In this document: piece by piece, positions 19,128 to 27,113 of the stretch
Position numbering within the stretch: position 1 is the first letter of the stretch
Layout: every line of letters begins with the position of its first letter
Source of the DNA: Candidatus Omnitrophota bacterium
GTDB taxonomy: Bacteria > Omnitrophota > Gorgyraeia > Gygaellales > Profunditerraquicolaceae
Length of the DNA stretch: 51,715 nt
Assembly: GCA_016867115.1 (NCBI GenBank)
Contig: VGKG01000007.1
Span: 1-51,715 of the forward strand
Reading direction: 5' to 3'
The notes under the pieces: generated by a model
Seen by the model: only the letters and a program-made list of their open reading frames with translations
What the model was told of the DNA's origin: nothing
Database searches by the model: none
Program-made: the position numbers and the translations under genes

Positions 19128-19868
19128 TTATTTTTTGGCAAACTTCCTCTTTGCCTCGTAATAGTACTTATAGTCTCCGATGTCGTACCAGCGGCCCTTA
19201 AACACGAATCCGTAAGCCGGGCATCTGTTTTTGAGCCAGTCGATGTAAAATCCGGTGGCATCCTGCCTGTGGCTCTTTATCCTTAAATATTGCCTGATCA
19301 GCCCGAGCTTATCCTTGGGGAAATAATAAAGGCACATGGCTACAAGCGTGGAAGCAGGCTTGGCCGGTTTCTCCTTGAAGTCAATGACCCGCTTACTCCT
19401 GTCCAGCCTGATCACGCCGTATTTAGCCGCCTTAGCCCTGCTTTTTATATCATAAGCGCCGATCACCGGCTTGGCCTTTCCCCGGGCAAAGCGCAGAAAG
19501 TCCTGCAGCGTCCCGTCAAAAAGATTGTCTCCGCCGATGACCAGGAGGTCCTGCCTTATCTTTTTTCTGCTCAAAACGAAGTCTATATCCCCGATAGCGC
19601 CGCGGCGATGGGCGTTATCCGTAGTGAGGTCATCCACCAGCGTAAGCCTGTGCGTCAGGCGCTTCCTCTTCATCCATCTCCTGAAGGACGAAATGAACTT
19701 GCTGTTCGTCACTAAGATGATCTCGTCGAGCCCGTCGAGGCCTTCCAGTTTTTCGACGATATAATCGACGATCGGCTTATTCCTTACAAGCAGGAGGGGC
19801 TTCGGGTAATCCCTGGTAAGAGGATACATCCGGGTAGCATAACCTGCGGCCAGGATCAATGCCTTCAT
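19128..19868 (-). CDS. Sugar nucleotidyltransferase (NDP-sugar pyrophosphorylase)
   Basis: A 246-residue member of the NTP-transferase family. It begins with [20 protein letters not shown] followed by YPKPLL, the nucleotide-binding signature and sugar-phosphate Lys. [10 protein letters not shown] holds the metal-binding Asp. The size and PKPLL motif resemble glucose-1-phosphate thymidylyltransferase-like proteins, but the nucleotide and sugar cannot be read from sequence. It has no hexapeptide-repeat tail. The start overlaps the ptsI stop by 4 bases. Confidence 0.82.
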   Translation of the reverse strand: MKALILAAGYATRMYPLTRDYPKPLLLVRNKPIVDYIVEKLEGLDGLDEIILVTNSKFISSFRRWMKRKRLTHRLTLVDDLTTDNAHRRGAIGDIDFVLSRKKIRQDLLVIGGDNLFDGTLQDFLRFARGKAKPVIGAYDIKSRAKAAKYGVIRLDRSKRVIDFKEKPAKPASTLVAMCLYYFPKDKLGLIRQYLRIKSHRQDATGFYIDWLKNRCPAYGFVFKGRWYDIGDYKYYYEAKRKFAKK

Positions 19869-21595
19869 TTCAGGATCTCTGTGAACTTCGCCTGACAGTA
19901 GTCTTCGACTTCTTTTCCCGTAGATAACTTAAGCGCCTCGCTTGCGATCTCCTGCGCCTGCTTAAAGGTGACCGCGCGGATGATGTATTTGAGCTCCGGG
20001 ATCACCTGCGGCGGCATGCTGAACTCATCCAGCCCAAGGCCCAGGAGTATGAGCGAAAGGCTCGGCTCGCCGGCCATCTCTCCGCACATCCCGACGCGGA
20101 TGCCGGCATTATGGCCAGAATCGATGATATTCTTGATCAGCCTTAAGACCGCCGGGTGCGCCGGCTCGTAAAGGTAGGCGACTTTTTCGTTGACGCGCTC
20201 GACCGCCAACGAATACTGGATAAGGTCATTGGTACCGATGCTGAAGAAATTGGCTTCCCGCGCCAGGATATCCGCAGTCAGCGCCGCGGAAGGCACCTCG
20301 ATCATCGCCCCCACCGGAATATTTTCATTGAAAGAAACGCCCCTGGACCTTAGTTCATCCTTTACTTCGGTGAGGATCTTGTGCGCCTGCTGCAGTTCTT
20401 CGAGCCCGGAGATCATCGGGTACATGAGTTTAAGGTTTCCGTGCACCGACGCCCTTAATATCGCGCGCAGCTGCAGTTTGAAGATGTCCGGGCGGGCAAG
20501 GCAGAAACGGATGGCGCGCCAGCCTAAAAACGGCTCCATCTCATAGGGCATCTCAAACTGGGATAAAAACTTATCTCCGCCCAAATCCAGGGTGCGGATG
20601 GTCACCGGATGCGGATGCATCTGTTCGGCGACGTATTTATAAGCCTGGTAGTGCTCTTCTTCCGTGGGAAGGTCCTTCCGGTTCATGTAGAAAAACTCCG
20701 TACGGTATAAACCGATGCCTTCGCCGCCGTGGAGCTTTACGGAAGGGACTTCATCGGGAAACTCGATGTTGGCGCTAATCTCCACGGTCCTGCCGTCAAG
20801 AGTGATTGCGGCAAGGTCCTTTGCCGAAAGATAACCCTGGCTGATCCCCTTGAGCCTCTCTTCCTCCGCCTGATAGGCCTTAAGGGTCTCTTCATCAGGA
20901 TCGACCAGCACGATCCCCATGCCGCCGTCTACGATCAGAAGGTCGCCGCTTTTTATCTTCGTGGTAGCCACCTCAACACCCACTACCGCCGGGATCTCAA
21001 GGGATTTAGCCATGATCGCGGTGTGGCTGGTCTTTCCTCCGATATCCGTGATAAATGCCGCCACGTTCTGCTTGTGCATCGCCGCGGTGTCCGAAGGAGA
21101 AAGGTCATGCGCCACGACCACCACCTTTTCTTTAAGCTCGGCGAGGCTGGGACGCGACCTGCCCAGAAGATGGCGCAGGATCCTCCTTCCTACGTCGTTT
21201 ATGTCGGCAATGCGCTCTTTAAGGTATTCATCCTCGATCTTGGAGAAGACGTCGATGTATTTTTTCAGGACTTCGGAGAAGATATAGGCTACGTTTATAT
21301 GCTCTTTCTTCAGGCGCGAGATGACCTCTTCGATGAGCATGCGGTCCTCAAGCACCAGAAGGTGGGCGTCGAAGATCTGGGCCTCTTCCTGGCCCATCTC
21401 CGTGCCGATCTTCTTCTGCAGCTCGATGATCTCGCGGCGCGTCTTGATCAGGGCCTCTTCAAAGAGCTGGATCTGCAGCGGGATCTCGTCCTCCCTGATC
21501 GGCTCTTTGGGGACATTGATCTCCTCCCTGCCGATCCTGTAGGCATGCCCGATGCATATTCCGCTTGCCGCGGCTATTCCTTTGATAGTAAGCAT
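19865..21595 (-). CDS. ptsI: PTS Enzyme I (PEP-protein phosphotransferase)
   Basis: A 576-residue Enzyme I that takes phosphate from PEP and passes it to HPr. The phosphorylated His is H191 in GGKTSHTAIMAKSLEIPAVV. The C-terminal PEP-binding barrel has GIGLYRTEFFYM, SIGTNDLIQYSLAVER and the Cys of GMCGEMAGEP. Length is that of the classical (non-GAF) Enzyme I. It lies 2 bases after ptsH. No sugar permease is encoded nearby. Confidence 0.96.
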   Translation of the reverse strand: MLTIKGIAAASGICIGHAYRIGREEINVPKEPIREDEIPLQIQLFEEALIKTRREIIELQKKIGTEMGQEEAQIFDAHLLVLEDRMLIEEVISRLKKEHINVAYIFSEVLKKYIDVFSKIEDEYLKERIADINDVGRRILRHLLGRSRPSLAELKEKVVVVAHDLSPSDTAAMHKQNVAAFITDIGGKTSHTAIMAKSLEIPAVVGVEVATTKIKSGDLLIVDGGMGIVLVDPDEETLKAYQAEEERLKGISQGYLSAKDLAAITLDGRTVEISANIEFPDEVPSVKLHGGEGIGLYRTEFFYMNRKDLPTEEEHYQAYKYVAEQMHPHPVTIRTLDLGGDKFLSQFEMPYEMEPFLGWRAIRFCLARPDIFKLQLRAILRASVHGNLKLMYPMISGLEELQQAHKILTEVKDELRSRGVSFNENIPVGAMIEVPSAALTADILAREANFFSIGTNDLIQYSLAVERVNEKVAYLYEPAHPAVLRLIKNIIDSGHNAGIRVGMCGEMAGEPSLSLILLGLGLDEFSMPPQVIPELKYIIRAVTFKQAQEIASEALKLSTGKEVEDYCQAKFTEILK

Positions 21596-21597
21596 TC

Positions 21598-21861
21598 TTA
21601 TCCTTCGCTGGTGACGACCTTTTCCAGTTCCGTGATCGCCAGGTGCGCGTCTTCGCCGTCGGCCTCGATAATGATGGGGGTGCCGGTCTCAACTCCCAGC
21701 ATCAGGATCCCCATGATGGATTTCCCGTTTACTTCCTCCTTATCGCGCTTGACGGTGATATGGGAATCGAACTTATTGGCTACCTGCACGAAGAGCGCGG
21801 CAGGCCGCGCATGCAGGCCCTGTTTATTCTTCACGACCAGTTTTTTCTTGATCAATCCCAT
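21598..21861 (-). CDS. ptsH: Phosphocarrier protein HPr
   Basis: An 87-residue HPr. H17 in KQGLHARPAALF is the phosphate acceptor from Enzyme I. S48 in NGKSIMGILML corresponds to the regulatory Ser46 site of HPr proteins used by HPr kinase, and the surrounding GKSIMGI motif is intact. It sits between yvcK and ptsI in one closely spaced set. Confidence 0.95.
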   Translation of the reverse strand: MGLIKKKLVVKNKQGLHARPAALFVQVANKFDSHITVKRDKEEVNGKSIMGILMLGVETGTPIIIEADGEDAHLAITELEKVVTSEG

Positions 21862-21874
21862 CGCCTCTCCTAAC

Positions 21875-23116
21875 CTACACTTCTTCCATAAGCCCCAGGA
21901 TTATCTGGGCTAATTTCTCGGGGTTGTGCCTGATGACGTTGTCATCTATGACAGTGGCCTCGTCTTCGATGACCCGGTAACCCATGCTTTCTATTCTATT
22001 CCTGTCATTCACCACCAGGAACGAGCTCTGATTGGCGTAACGCCTGAGTATCTCGTCGGGAATATGAGCGGAGTTCACAATGCAATAATCGAGCGCCCGG
22101 GGGTGGCTGTGCGCAACCAGTACCTTCACGTGGTCCGAAGCGGTGTAGCCGTCGGTCTCTCCCGGCTGGGTCATGGCATTGCAGACATATATCTTCGTCG
22201 CGCCCGATGCGGCTACTGCCTCCTGGATCTCCCTGATGAGCAGGTTCGGGATGATGCTGGTGTAAAGAGAGCCCGGCCCCAGTATTATCAGGTCGGCCTC
22301 TTCTATCGCCTTCACTGCGTCCGGCGTCGCCTGCGGCTGGGCAGGCCTTAAGAATACGCGGTTGATCGGCCGGTGCGCCTTGGGGATCATCGTCTCGCCC
22401 TCGGTGGTAGTGCCGTCCTTATGCTGGGCTACCAGTATGACATTGCTTAAAGTCGAAGGGATCACCTGGCCCTTAAGCGCAAGGACGCGGCTTGTCTCCT
22501 TGATCGCTTTCTCAAAATCCCCGGTCAGGCGCGTCATCACCGTGATAAAAAGATTCCCGAAAGAGTGCCCGGAAAGCTGCGAGTTGGTATCAAAACGGAA
22601 CTGAAAAAGGTCGCGCATCAGGGCCGGCGCATCGGCAAGCGCCACCAGGCAGTTGCGGATGTCTCCCGGAGGCAGGATATCAAACTCCTGGCGCAACCTT
22701 CCCGAAGAGCCGCCGTCGTCTGCGACCGTGACCACGGCGGTTATATTAGACGTATACTGCTTAAGGCCGGTGAGCAGGACCGCAAGGCCCGTTCCGCCTC
22801 CGATGGTCACGATCTTCGGGCCCCGGCCGAGCTGCTTTCTGGCATAAAGGATATCCACCAGCTCCGAACCGCGGGATGAAGGGATGAACGCCGCGATAAA
22901 AGAACGCATCATCCTCTTTACCCCGAGGATAAGGATAATAATCCCGGAGATGACGATCAGGGAGTCCAGCGCCTGGGTAATCCAGTGCACGTCCCTGCCC
23001 AGCTGGGTCGTGCCGAAGATCAGGAGGAGCACGCCGAAGGCGCCCAGGCCTATCCAGCGCTTGACCCCGATACCGGGATAAAACCATTTAAGAATGCTGC
23101 TGATCCTGGAAGTCAT
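21875..23116 (-). CDS. yvcK: YvcK/CofD-like protein with N-terminal membrane anchor
   Basis: A 413-residue protein of the YvcK (gluconeogenesis factor) family. Two hydrophobic helices (about 20-38 and 53-68) precede the cytoplasmic domain. That domain has IVTIGGGTGLAVLLTGLK (102-119), VTVADDGGSSGRLR and LPPGDIRNCLVAL. YvcK proteins bind UDP-sugars and link carbon status to cell-envelope synthesis. The membrane anchor is a variation seen in some bacteria. Its position with HPr and EIIA suggests a carbon-signalling unit. Confidence 0.88.
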   Translation of the reverse strand: MTSRISSILKWFYPGIGVKRWIGLGAFGVLLLIFGTTQLGRDVHWITQALDSLIVISGIIILILGVKRMMRSFIAAFIPSSRGSELVDILYARKQLGRGPKIVTIGGGTGLAVLLTGLKQYTSNITAVVTVADDGGSSGRLRQEFDILPPGDIRNCLVALADAPALMRDLFQFRFDTNSQLSGHSFGNLFITVMTRLTGDFEKAIKETSRVLALKGQVIPSTLSNVILVAQHKDGTTTEGETMIPKAHRPINRVFLRPAQPQATPDAVKAIEEADLIILGPGSLYTSIIPNLLIREIQEAVAASGATKIYVCNAMTQPGETDGYTASDHVKVLVAHSHPRALDYCIVNSAHIPDEILRRYANQSSFLVVNDRNRIESMGYRVIEDEATVIDDNVIRHNPEKLAQIILGLMEEV

Positions 23117-23131
23117 TTTTTGATATTTATT

Positions 23132-23602
23132 TTAAGGCTTCTTTTCGTCTTCCTGAGTGATCACCTTGACAACGGCCTTATCGTCGGTGCAGGCGCGCAG
23201 GGTGTCGCGGAAATACCTGTCTTTAAGAAGCCGGGAGATCCGGGCAAGGGCCTTCAGGTGCGGGCCGGCGGAGTCCTGGGGTGCGACAAGCAGGAAAAAT
23301 ATGTATGCCGGCTCACCGTCGAGAGAATCGAAATCGACCCCCTTCTTGGAGAGGCCGAAGGCGGCAACGAGTTTACTGACAGAGTCGGATTTTGCGTGGG
23401 GGATGGCAATGCCCTGGCCGATGGCGGTGGAACCGAGCGCCTCTCTGGCCATAAGGGCGTCAATAAGCTTATTGCGGTGGCGCTTCTCGATCTCGCCGGA
23501 GCCGATCAGGGCGTCTACCAGCTCTTTCATCACCTCGTCCTTCTTGGCGGTCTTAAGGTCCGTGGTGATAGCTTTTTTCGACAGGAAATCCATAATCTGC
23601 AT
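23132..23602 (-). CDS. PTS EIIA domain protein (PtsN/fructose type)
   Basis: A 156-residue EIIA of the fructose/nitrogen type. H69 in GQGIAIPHAKSDSV is the phosphorylated residue. It is a single domain with no EIIB/EIIC partner, as for regulatory PtsN. The start is supported by AGGAG. With HPr, Enzyme I and YvcK it forms what looks like a regulatory PTS without transport function. Confidence 0.9.
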   Translation of the reverse strand: MQIMDFLSKKAITTDLKTAKKDEVMKELVDALIGSGEIEKRHRNKLIDALMAREALGSTAIGQGIAIPHAKSDSVSKLVAAFGLSKKGVDFDSLDGEPAYIFFLLVAPQDSAGPHLKALARISRLLKDRYFRDTLRACTDDKAVVKVITQEDEKKP

Positions 23603-23646
23603 GACTAGCTCCTTTCAAATTTCTAAAATATACTTTGCTAAAAAAT

Positions 23647-23722
<76 letters not shown>

Positions 23723-23758
23723 GTCGTTCGCTATAACTGCAGAACCATAGAACCATCA

Positions 23759-23839
23759 TGGGCGGAAGAGGATTTGAACCTCCACGGGTTGCCCCACAAG
23801 GTCCTAAGCCTTGCGCGTCTGCCATTCCGCCATCCGCCC
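23759..23839 (-). tRNA. tRNA-Leu (UAG)
   Basis: Minus-strand class II tRNA. The acceptor GGGCGGA pairs with TCCGCCC, the anticodon loop CTTAGGA sits on a CAAGG/CCTTG stem, and there is a long variable arm and a GGTTCAAATC T-loop. The CCA end is not encoded, unlike the adjacent tRNA-Gly. Anticodon UAG reads CUN leucine codons. Confidence 0.95.
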
Positions 23840-23861
23840 TCTGTTTTAAGTTCATAGAGCG

Positions 23862-23921
23862 GGTCAATGGTCAATAGTCTATGGCCCCTACTACCGACTA
23901 TCGACTATAGACTATAGACCC
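23862..23921 (-). repeat. Heptamer palindrome between tRNA-Leu and tRNA-Lys
   Basis: Left heptamers GGTCAAT, GGTCAAT, AGTCTAT (23862-23882), then a short centre, then right heptamers GACTATC, GACTATA, GACTATA, GACC (up to 23920). The right half is approximately the reverse complement of the left, so the array can fold on itself. It fills the spacer between the two tRNA genes. Confidence 0.75.
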
Positions 23922-23937
23922 GATCGAATAATTCAAG

Positions 23938-24010
23938 TGAGCCTCCCGCGGCTCGAACGCGGCACACCCACCTTAAAAGGGTGGTGCTCTACCAGATGAG
24001 CTAGAGGCCC
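23938..24010 (-). tRNA. tRNA-Lys (UUU)
   Basis: Minus-strand cloverleaf. The acceptor GGGCCTC pairs with GAGGCTC (one G-U pair), the anticodon loop CTTTTAA sits on a CCACC/GGTGG stem, and the T-loop is GTTCGAGC. No CCA is encoded. Anticodon UUU reads lysine. Confidence 0.95.
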
Positions 24011-24042
24011 AAATTTTCAAAAGAGCTAAAAACTATTTGTTT

Positions 24043-24114
24043 AAAGTTACTTATGGTTGCTTTTGTAACCTAACGCGACCTTACGTAACCCTACGTAACT
24101 TTAGGTAACCTAAA
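24043..24114 (-). repeat. 10-bp tandem array downstream of frr
   Basis: Five exact-period decamers: GTAACCTAAC, GCGACCTTAC, GTAACCCTAC, GTAACTTTAG, GTAACCTAAA (24065-24114). An inverted partner AAAGTTAC (24043-24050) matches GTAACTTT (24095-24102). The TAG stop codon of frr (24110-24112) lies inside the last unit. Confidence 0.75.
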
Positions 24115-24670
24115 ATTTAAGTATCTCTTCTTCCTTACTTTTCAAAAGCTCGTCAACCTTGGCGATGTATTTATCTACCAGCTTCTGCAGCTCGTCAATG
24201 CCGCGAAACTTATCGTCTTCGGCGATGACCTTATCCTTTTCCAGTTTCTCCAGCGCCTCCTTAGCCTCGCGCCTGACAGTGCGCAGCGACACCCTTCCCT
24301 CTTCCGCCATCTTGTGCACCACCTTGGCCAGCTCCTGGCGCCGTTCTTTGGATAAAGGCGGGACAGAGAGCCTGACTAACTTGCCGTCATTGGAAGGCGT
24401 GATCCCGAGGTTTGACTTCATGATCGCCCTTTCGATCTCCGGGATCGCCGTCATATCCCACGGCTGGATCACGATCAAGTGCGCGTCAGGCACGGAGATA
24501 GAAGCCAGTTGCTTCAGGAGGGTCGGCGTCCCGTAATAATCGACATGCAGCCCCTCGACGATCGCCGGGCTGGCCCTGCCGGTGCGGATCTCGGAAAACT
24601 CGCGGCTCACCGACTCAAAAGTCTTCTTCATCTTCTCTTCGCCGGAATGTAAAACTTCTTTCGTCGTCAT
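24110..24670 (-). CDS. frr: Ribosome recycling factor
   Basis: A 186-residue factor that, with EF-G, splits the post-termination ribosome. It has the family's N-terminal helix (MKKTFESVSREFSEIRTGRA), the domain II segment VDYYGTPTLLKQLASISVPD, and the C-terminal helix pair. A GTG at 24679 is in frame, but the ATG at 24670 lies nine bases after AAGGAGG and gives the standard length, so it is preferred. It follows pyrH in the rpsB-tsf-pyrH-frr order common in bacteria. Confidence 0.96.
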   Translation of the reverse strand: MTTKEVLHSGEEKMKKTFESVSREFSEIRTGRASPAIVEGLHVDYYGTPTLLKQLASISVPDAHLIVIQPWDMTAIPEIERAIMKSNLGITPSNDGKLVRLSVPPLSKERRQELAKVVHKMAEEGRVSLRTVRREAKEALEKLEKDKVIAEDDKFRGIDELQKLVDKYIAKVDELLKSKEEEILKF

Positions 24671-24684
24671 CGCTTCCACCCTCC

Positions 24685-25407
24685 TTAAGCCACTACCGTG
24701 CCGATCTTTTCGCCCAGGATCGCGCGCTTGATATTACCTTCCTCATTCAGATTAAAGACGACTATCGGCAGGTTATTATCCATGCAGAGGCTCACGGCAG
24801 TAGCGTCCATCACCTTAAGTTTCTTTTTCAGGACGTCGATGTATCTTAAGCGGCTGAACTTCCTGGCGTCTTTGACCTTTAGGGGATCGGCGGAATAGAC
24901 ACCGTCTACTTTTGTCGCCTTTAATATAACGTTAGCGCCGATCTCCACCGCCCGTAAGGCTGCAGCGGTATCGGTGGTGAAATAGGGATTGCCTGTGCCG
25001 GCCACAAAGATCACTGCGCGGCCTTTCTCAAGATGCCTGATCGCCCTTCTTCTGATATAAGGTTCAGCGATGCGCTGCATCTCGATTGCAGTCATCACCC
25101 GGGTAGGCAGGCCGATCTTCTCCAGTACCGCCTGAAGCGCCAGGCCGTTAATAATGGTAGCCAGCATGCCCATATAGTCGGCTACCGACCTGTCCATATC
25201 CAGGCCGCGGGAACCGGTATTCTCTATCCCCCGGAAGATATTGCCTCCGCCCAGGACTATAGCTATATCCACCCCCAGGCCCCGGATCTCTTTGACCTGG
25301 CGGGAGATCGATTCCAGGACCCGCAGGTCAATACCGTGGGATTGCCTGCCCTGAAGTGCCTCACCGCTCAACTTCAGGACTACTCTCTTATAAACTGGTT
25401 TAGGCAT
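24685..25407 (-). CDS. pyrH: UMP kinase
   Basis: A 240-residue amino-acid-kinase-fold UMP kinase converting UMP to UDP. It shows [12 protein letters not shown] at the N-terminus, [31 protein letters not shown] and [20 protein letters not shown]. The ATG shares its A with the tsf stop (TAATG), indicating coupled translation. Confidence 0.96.
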   Translation of the reverse strand: MPKPVYKRVVLKLSGEALQGRQSHGIDLRVLESISRQVKEIRGLGVDIAIVLGGGNIFRGIENTGSRGLDMDRSVADYMGMLATIINGLALQAVLEKIGLPTRVMTAIEMQRIAEPYIRRRAIRHLEKGRAVIFVAGTGNPYFTTDTAAALRAVEIGANVILKATKVDGVYSADPLKVKDARKFSRLRYIDVLKKKLKVMDATAVSLCMDNNLPIVVFNLNEEGNIKRAILGEKIGTVVA

Positions 25408-25931
25408 TACTCGCCGGTCTTATAACGCGCAAACCTTCTGACTACGACGTTCTCGCCGACCTTGGTCACGATACTGCCCAGATAATCCTTGACTGTCATG
25501 GACGGATCTTTGACAAAGGGCTGGTCCAGGAGGCAGTGGTTCTTATAGAATAATTCCTTATCCTTTTCCTGCTCGATCACCTCCGCCGGCACATCCTCCC
25601 TCTTGATGTAGGCGGGGCTTGTAGCTGCGATCTGCATGCAGAGGTCCCTGGAGAACTGGGCAAAATCGGAATTCTTCGCCACAAAATCCGACTCGCAGTT
25701 GACTTCAAGCAGCACGCCGATCTTATTGCCGTGATGAATATAGGCCTCGATACGGCCTTCCTTGGCTGTCCGGCTGCTTTTTTTAGCGGCGATCTCAAGG
25801 CCGTGCTTACGCAGGAACTCCGCCGCTTTTTTCAGGTCTCCGCCCGCCTCTTCCAGCGCTTTTTTGCAGTGCGCGATAGACGCGCAGGTCATCTCCCTTA
25901 ATTCCTTGATCAGATCTACTGATATCGCCAT
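25407..25931 (-). CDS. tsf: Elongation factor Ts, short form
   Basis: A 174-residue guanine-nucleotide exchange factor for EF-Tu. It keeps the N-terminal UBA-like domain ([20 protein letters not shown]) and the core motif [13 protein letters not shown], where SDFVAKN replaces the usual TDFVAKN. It is about 100 residues shorter than the E. coli protein, lacking much of the second core subdomain and the C-terminal module. Short forms are known in other phyla. It lies between rpsB and pyrH. Confidence 0.94.
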   Translation of the reverse strand: MAISVDLIKELREMTCASIAHCKKALEEAGGDLKKAAEFLRKHGLEIAAKKSSRTAKEGRIEAYIHHGNKIGVLLEVNCESDFVAKNSDFAQFSRDLCMQIAATSPAYIKREDVPAEVIEQEKDKELFYKNHCLLDQPFVKDPSMTVKDYLGSIVTKVGENVVVRRFARYKTGE

Positions 25932-25937
25932 TTTATA

Positions 25938-26831
25938 TTACACCTTTCTTTTTATTTTGGATTTGTCTTCCGGAATCTGTCCTGCCCGCCCTTTTTTGGT
26001 GGGGTGCTCCTCGCCCCCAACAGGCTCGGTGGTCTCGACTATCTCTTCTATCTCCTTGATCTCCTGCTCTTCTTCGGGTAAAATTACCGGCCCCTCTTCG
26101 CCCTTCTCTTCCTTCAGGGCCACGCCTTCCTGCGAAAGGTAGGAAAGGAACTTTTTCCTGCCTTCGATCACGGTATCCGCAAGGATCGAAGTGACCAGAT
26201 GGATGGATTTGGTGGCGTCGTCATTGCCGGGGATGGGATAATCCACCAGGTCGGGATTGGAATTGGTGTCTATCAGGGCGATGATGGGGATGCCGAGCCT
26301 GCGCGCTTCATTTACCGCAGTCTCTTCTTTCTTGGTATCGACGATAAAGATGGCCTTGGGCATACGCTCCATCGGCACGATACCGGCAAAGTTCTTCTTT
26401 AATTTCGCCGATTCCTTCTCAAGGCGGGCGACCTCTTTCTTGGTGAGCTTGCTGAAGGTGCCGTCCTCGCGCATCTTCTCTATGTCTTTGAGCCGGTTGA
26501 TGCTCTTTTTTATGGTGGCAAAATTGGTCAGGAGCCCTCCGGGCCAGCGGTCGGTGACGTAATACATCCCGGAGCGGATGGCCTCCTGCAGCACCACTTC
26601 CTGCGCCTGTTTCTTTGTCCCGACAAAGAGCACGTATTCACCCTTTGAGGTGACATCCAGCAGGAAATCCCTGGCGCGGTTAATGCATTCTTCGGTCTTT
26701 TCCAGGTCCACGATGTAGATGCCGCTGCGTTCGCCGAAGATGAACTTCTTCATCTTGGGGTTCCAGCGCTTGGTCTGGTGCCCGAAATGGACCCCTGCCT
26801 CTAAAAGCTTTTTGATCAGTTCTGATGGCAC
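25938..26831 (-). CDS. rpsB: Ribosomal protein uS2 with acidic tail
   Basis: A 297-residue small-subunit protein uS2. The conserved core is [40 protein letters not shown] and [20 protein letters not shown]. After about residue 230 there is an extra glutamate-rich tail ending in lysines, roughly 55 residues beyond the E. coli length. The start is GTG with GGGAGG upstream. Its leader of about 250 bases contains leader element copy 2, a heptamer stretch and a GC-rich hairpin. Confidence 0.96.
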   Translation of the reverse strand: MPSELIKKLLEAGVHFGHQTKRWNPKMKKFIFGERSGIYIVDLEKTEECINRARDFLLDVTSKGEYVLFVGTKKQAQEVVLQEAIRSGMYYVTDRWPGGLLTNFATIKKSINRLKDIEKMREDGTFSKLTKKEVARLEKESAKLKKNFAGIVPMERMPKAIFIVDTKKEETAVNEARRLGIPIIALIDTNSNPDLVDYPIPGNDDATKSIHLVTSILADTVIEGRKKFLSYLSQEGVALKEEKGEEGPVILPEEEQEIKEIEEIVETTEPVGGEEHPTKKGRAGQIPEDKSKIKRKV

Positions 26832-26845
26832 TTTTCTTATCCTCC

Positions 26846-26955
26846 CGTATAATATTTGCGTATAATCTTGGATTATACGTGATTACACAGATTTTTTTAG
26901 ATTACACAGATTAAAGCTTCCAATCTGTGTAATCATTTTTTCAATCTGTGTAATC
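26846..26955 (-). repeat. GATTACACAGATT leader element, copy 2
   Basis: Plus-strand order: CGTATAAT (26846), CGTATAATC (26859-26867) pairing with GATTATACG (26871-26879), direct units GATTACACAGATT at 26881 and 26900, loop AAGCTT, then AATCTGTGTAATC at 26922 and 26943. The closing pair of the small hairpin is C-G here. It abuts the rpsB Shine-Dalgarno sequence. Confidence 0.85.
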
Positions 26956-26962
26956 ATTTTTT

Positions 26963-27050
26963 TCCAAATCCAAATTCCAAATAGACTCTTTTGGGATTTA
27001 AATGCAGGATTTGTTGGGTATAACCGCCTGCTCTTATCCGGCCGGCGGTT
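26963..27050 (-). promoter_or_regulatory. Upper rpsB leader: heptamers and hairpin
   Basis: Plus-strand CCAAATC, CAAATTC, CAAATAG (from 26963) have a 7-bp period like the array at 33062. Further up, AACCGCC (27022-27028) pairs with GGCGGTT (27044-27050). Both would lie in the untranslated rpsB leader. Long leaders of rpsB are often used for autoregulation by S2, but I recognise no specific binding motif. Confidence 0.45.
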
Positions 27051-27085
27051 AAGACAATTGGGGATTTAACCCGGTTATTTGTAGT

Positions 27086-27113
27086 AATATACCATAATCT
27101 CCTCAAGATGCAA
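27086..27113 (-). promoter_or_regulatory. Promoter for rpsB-tsf-pyrH-frr
   Basis: On the minus strand TTGCAT (27108-27113), 16 bases, TATATT (27086-27091) preceded by TGG, an extended -10. The -35 box abuts the msbA stop codon. Confidence 0.55.

Noticed and set aside
17930-19261. Longer metK start at 19261
   Set aside because: The extra 50 residues would overlap the upstream gene by 134 bases and are unlike MetK. The ATG at 19111 has a strong ribosome site.
20729-21913. Long plus-strand open frame (394 codons)
   Set aside because: It is antisense to ptsI, ptsH and part of yvcK, which have unmistakable catalytic motifs. The translation shows no domain pattern.
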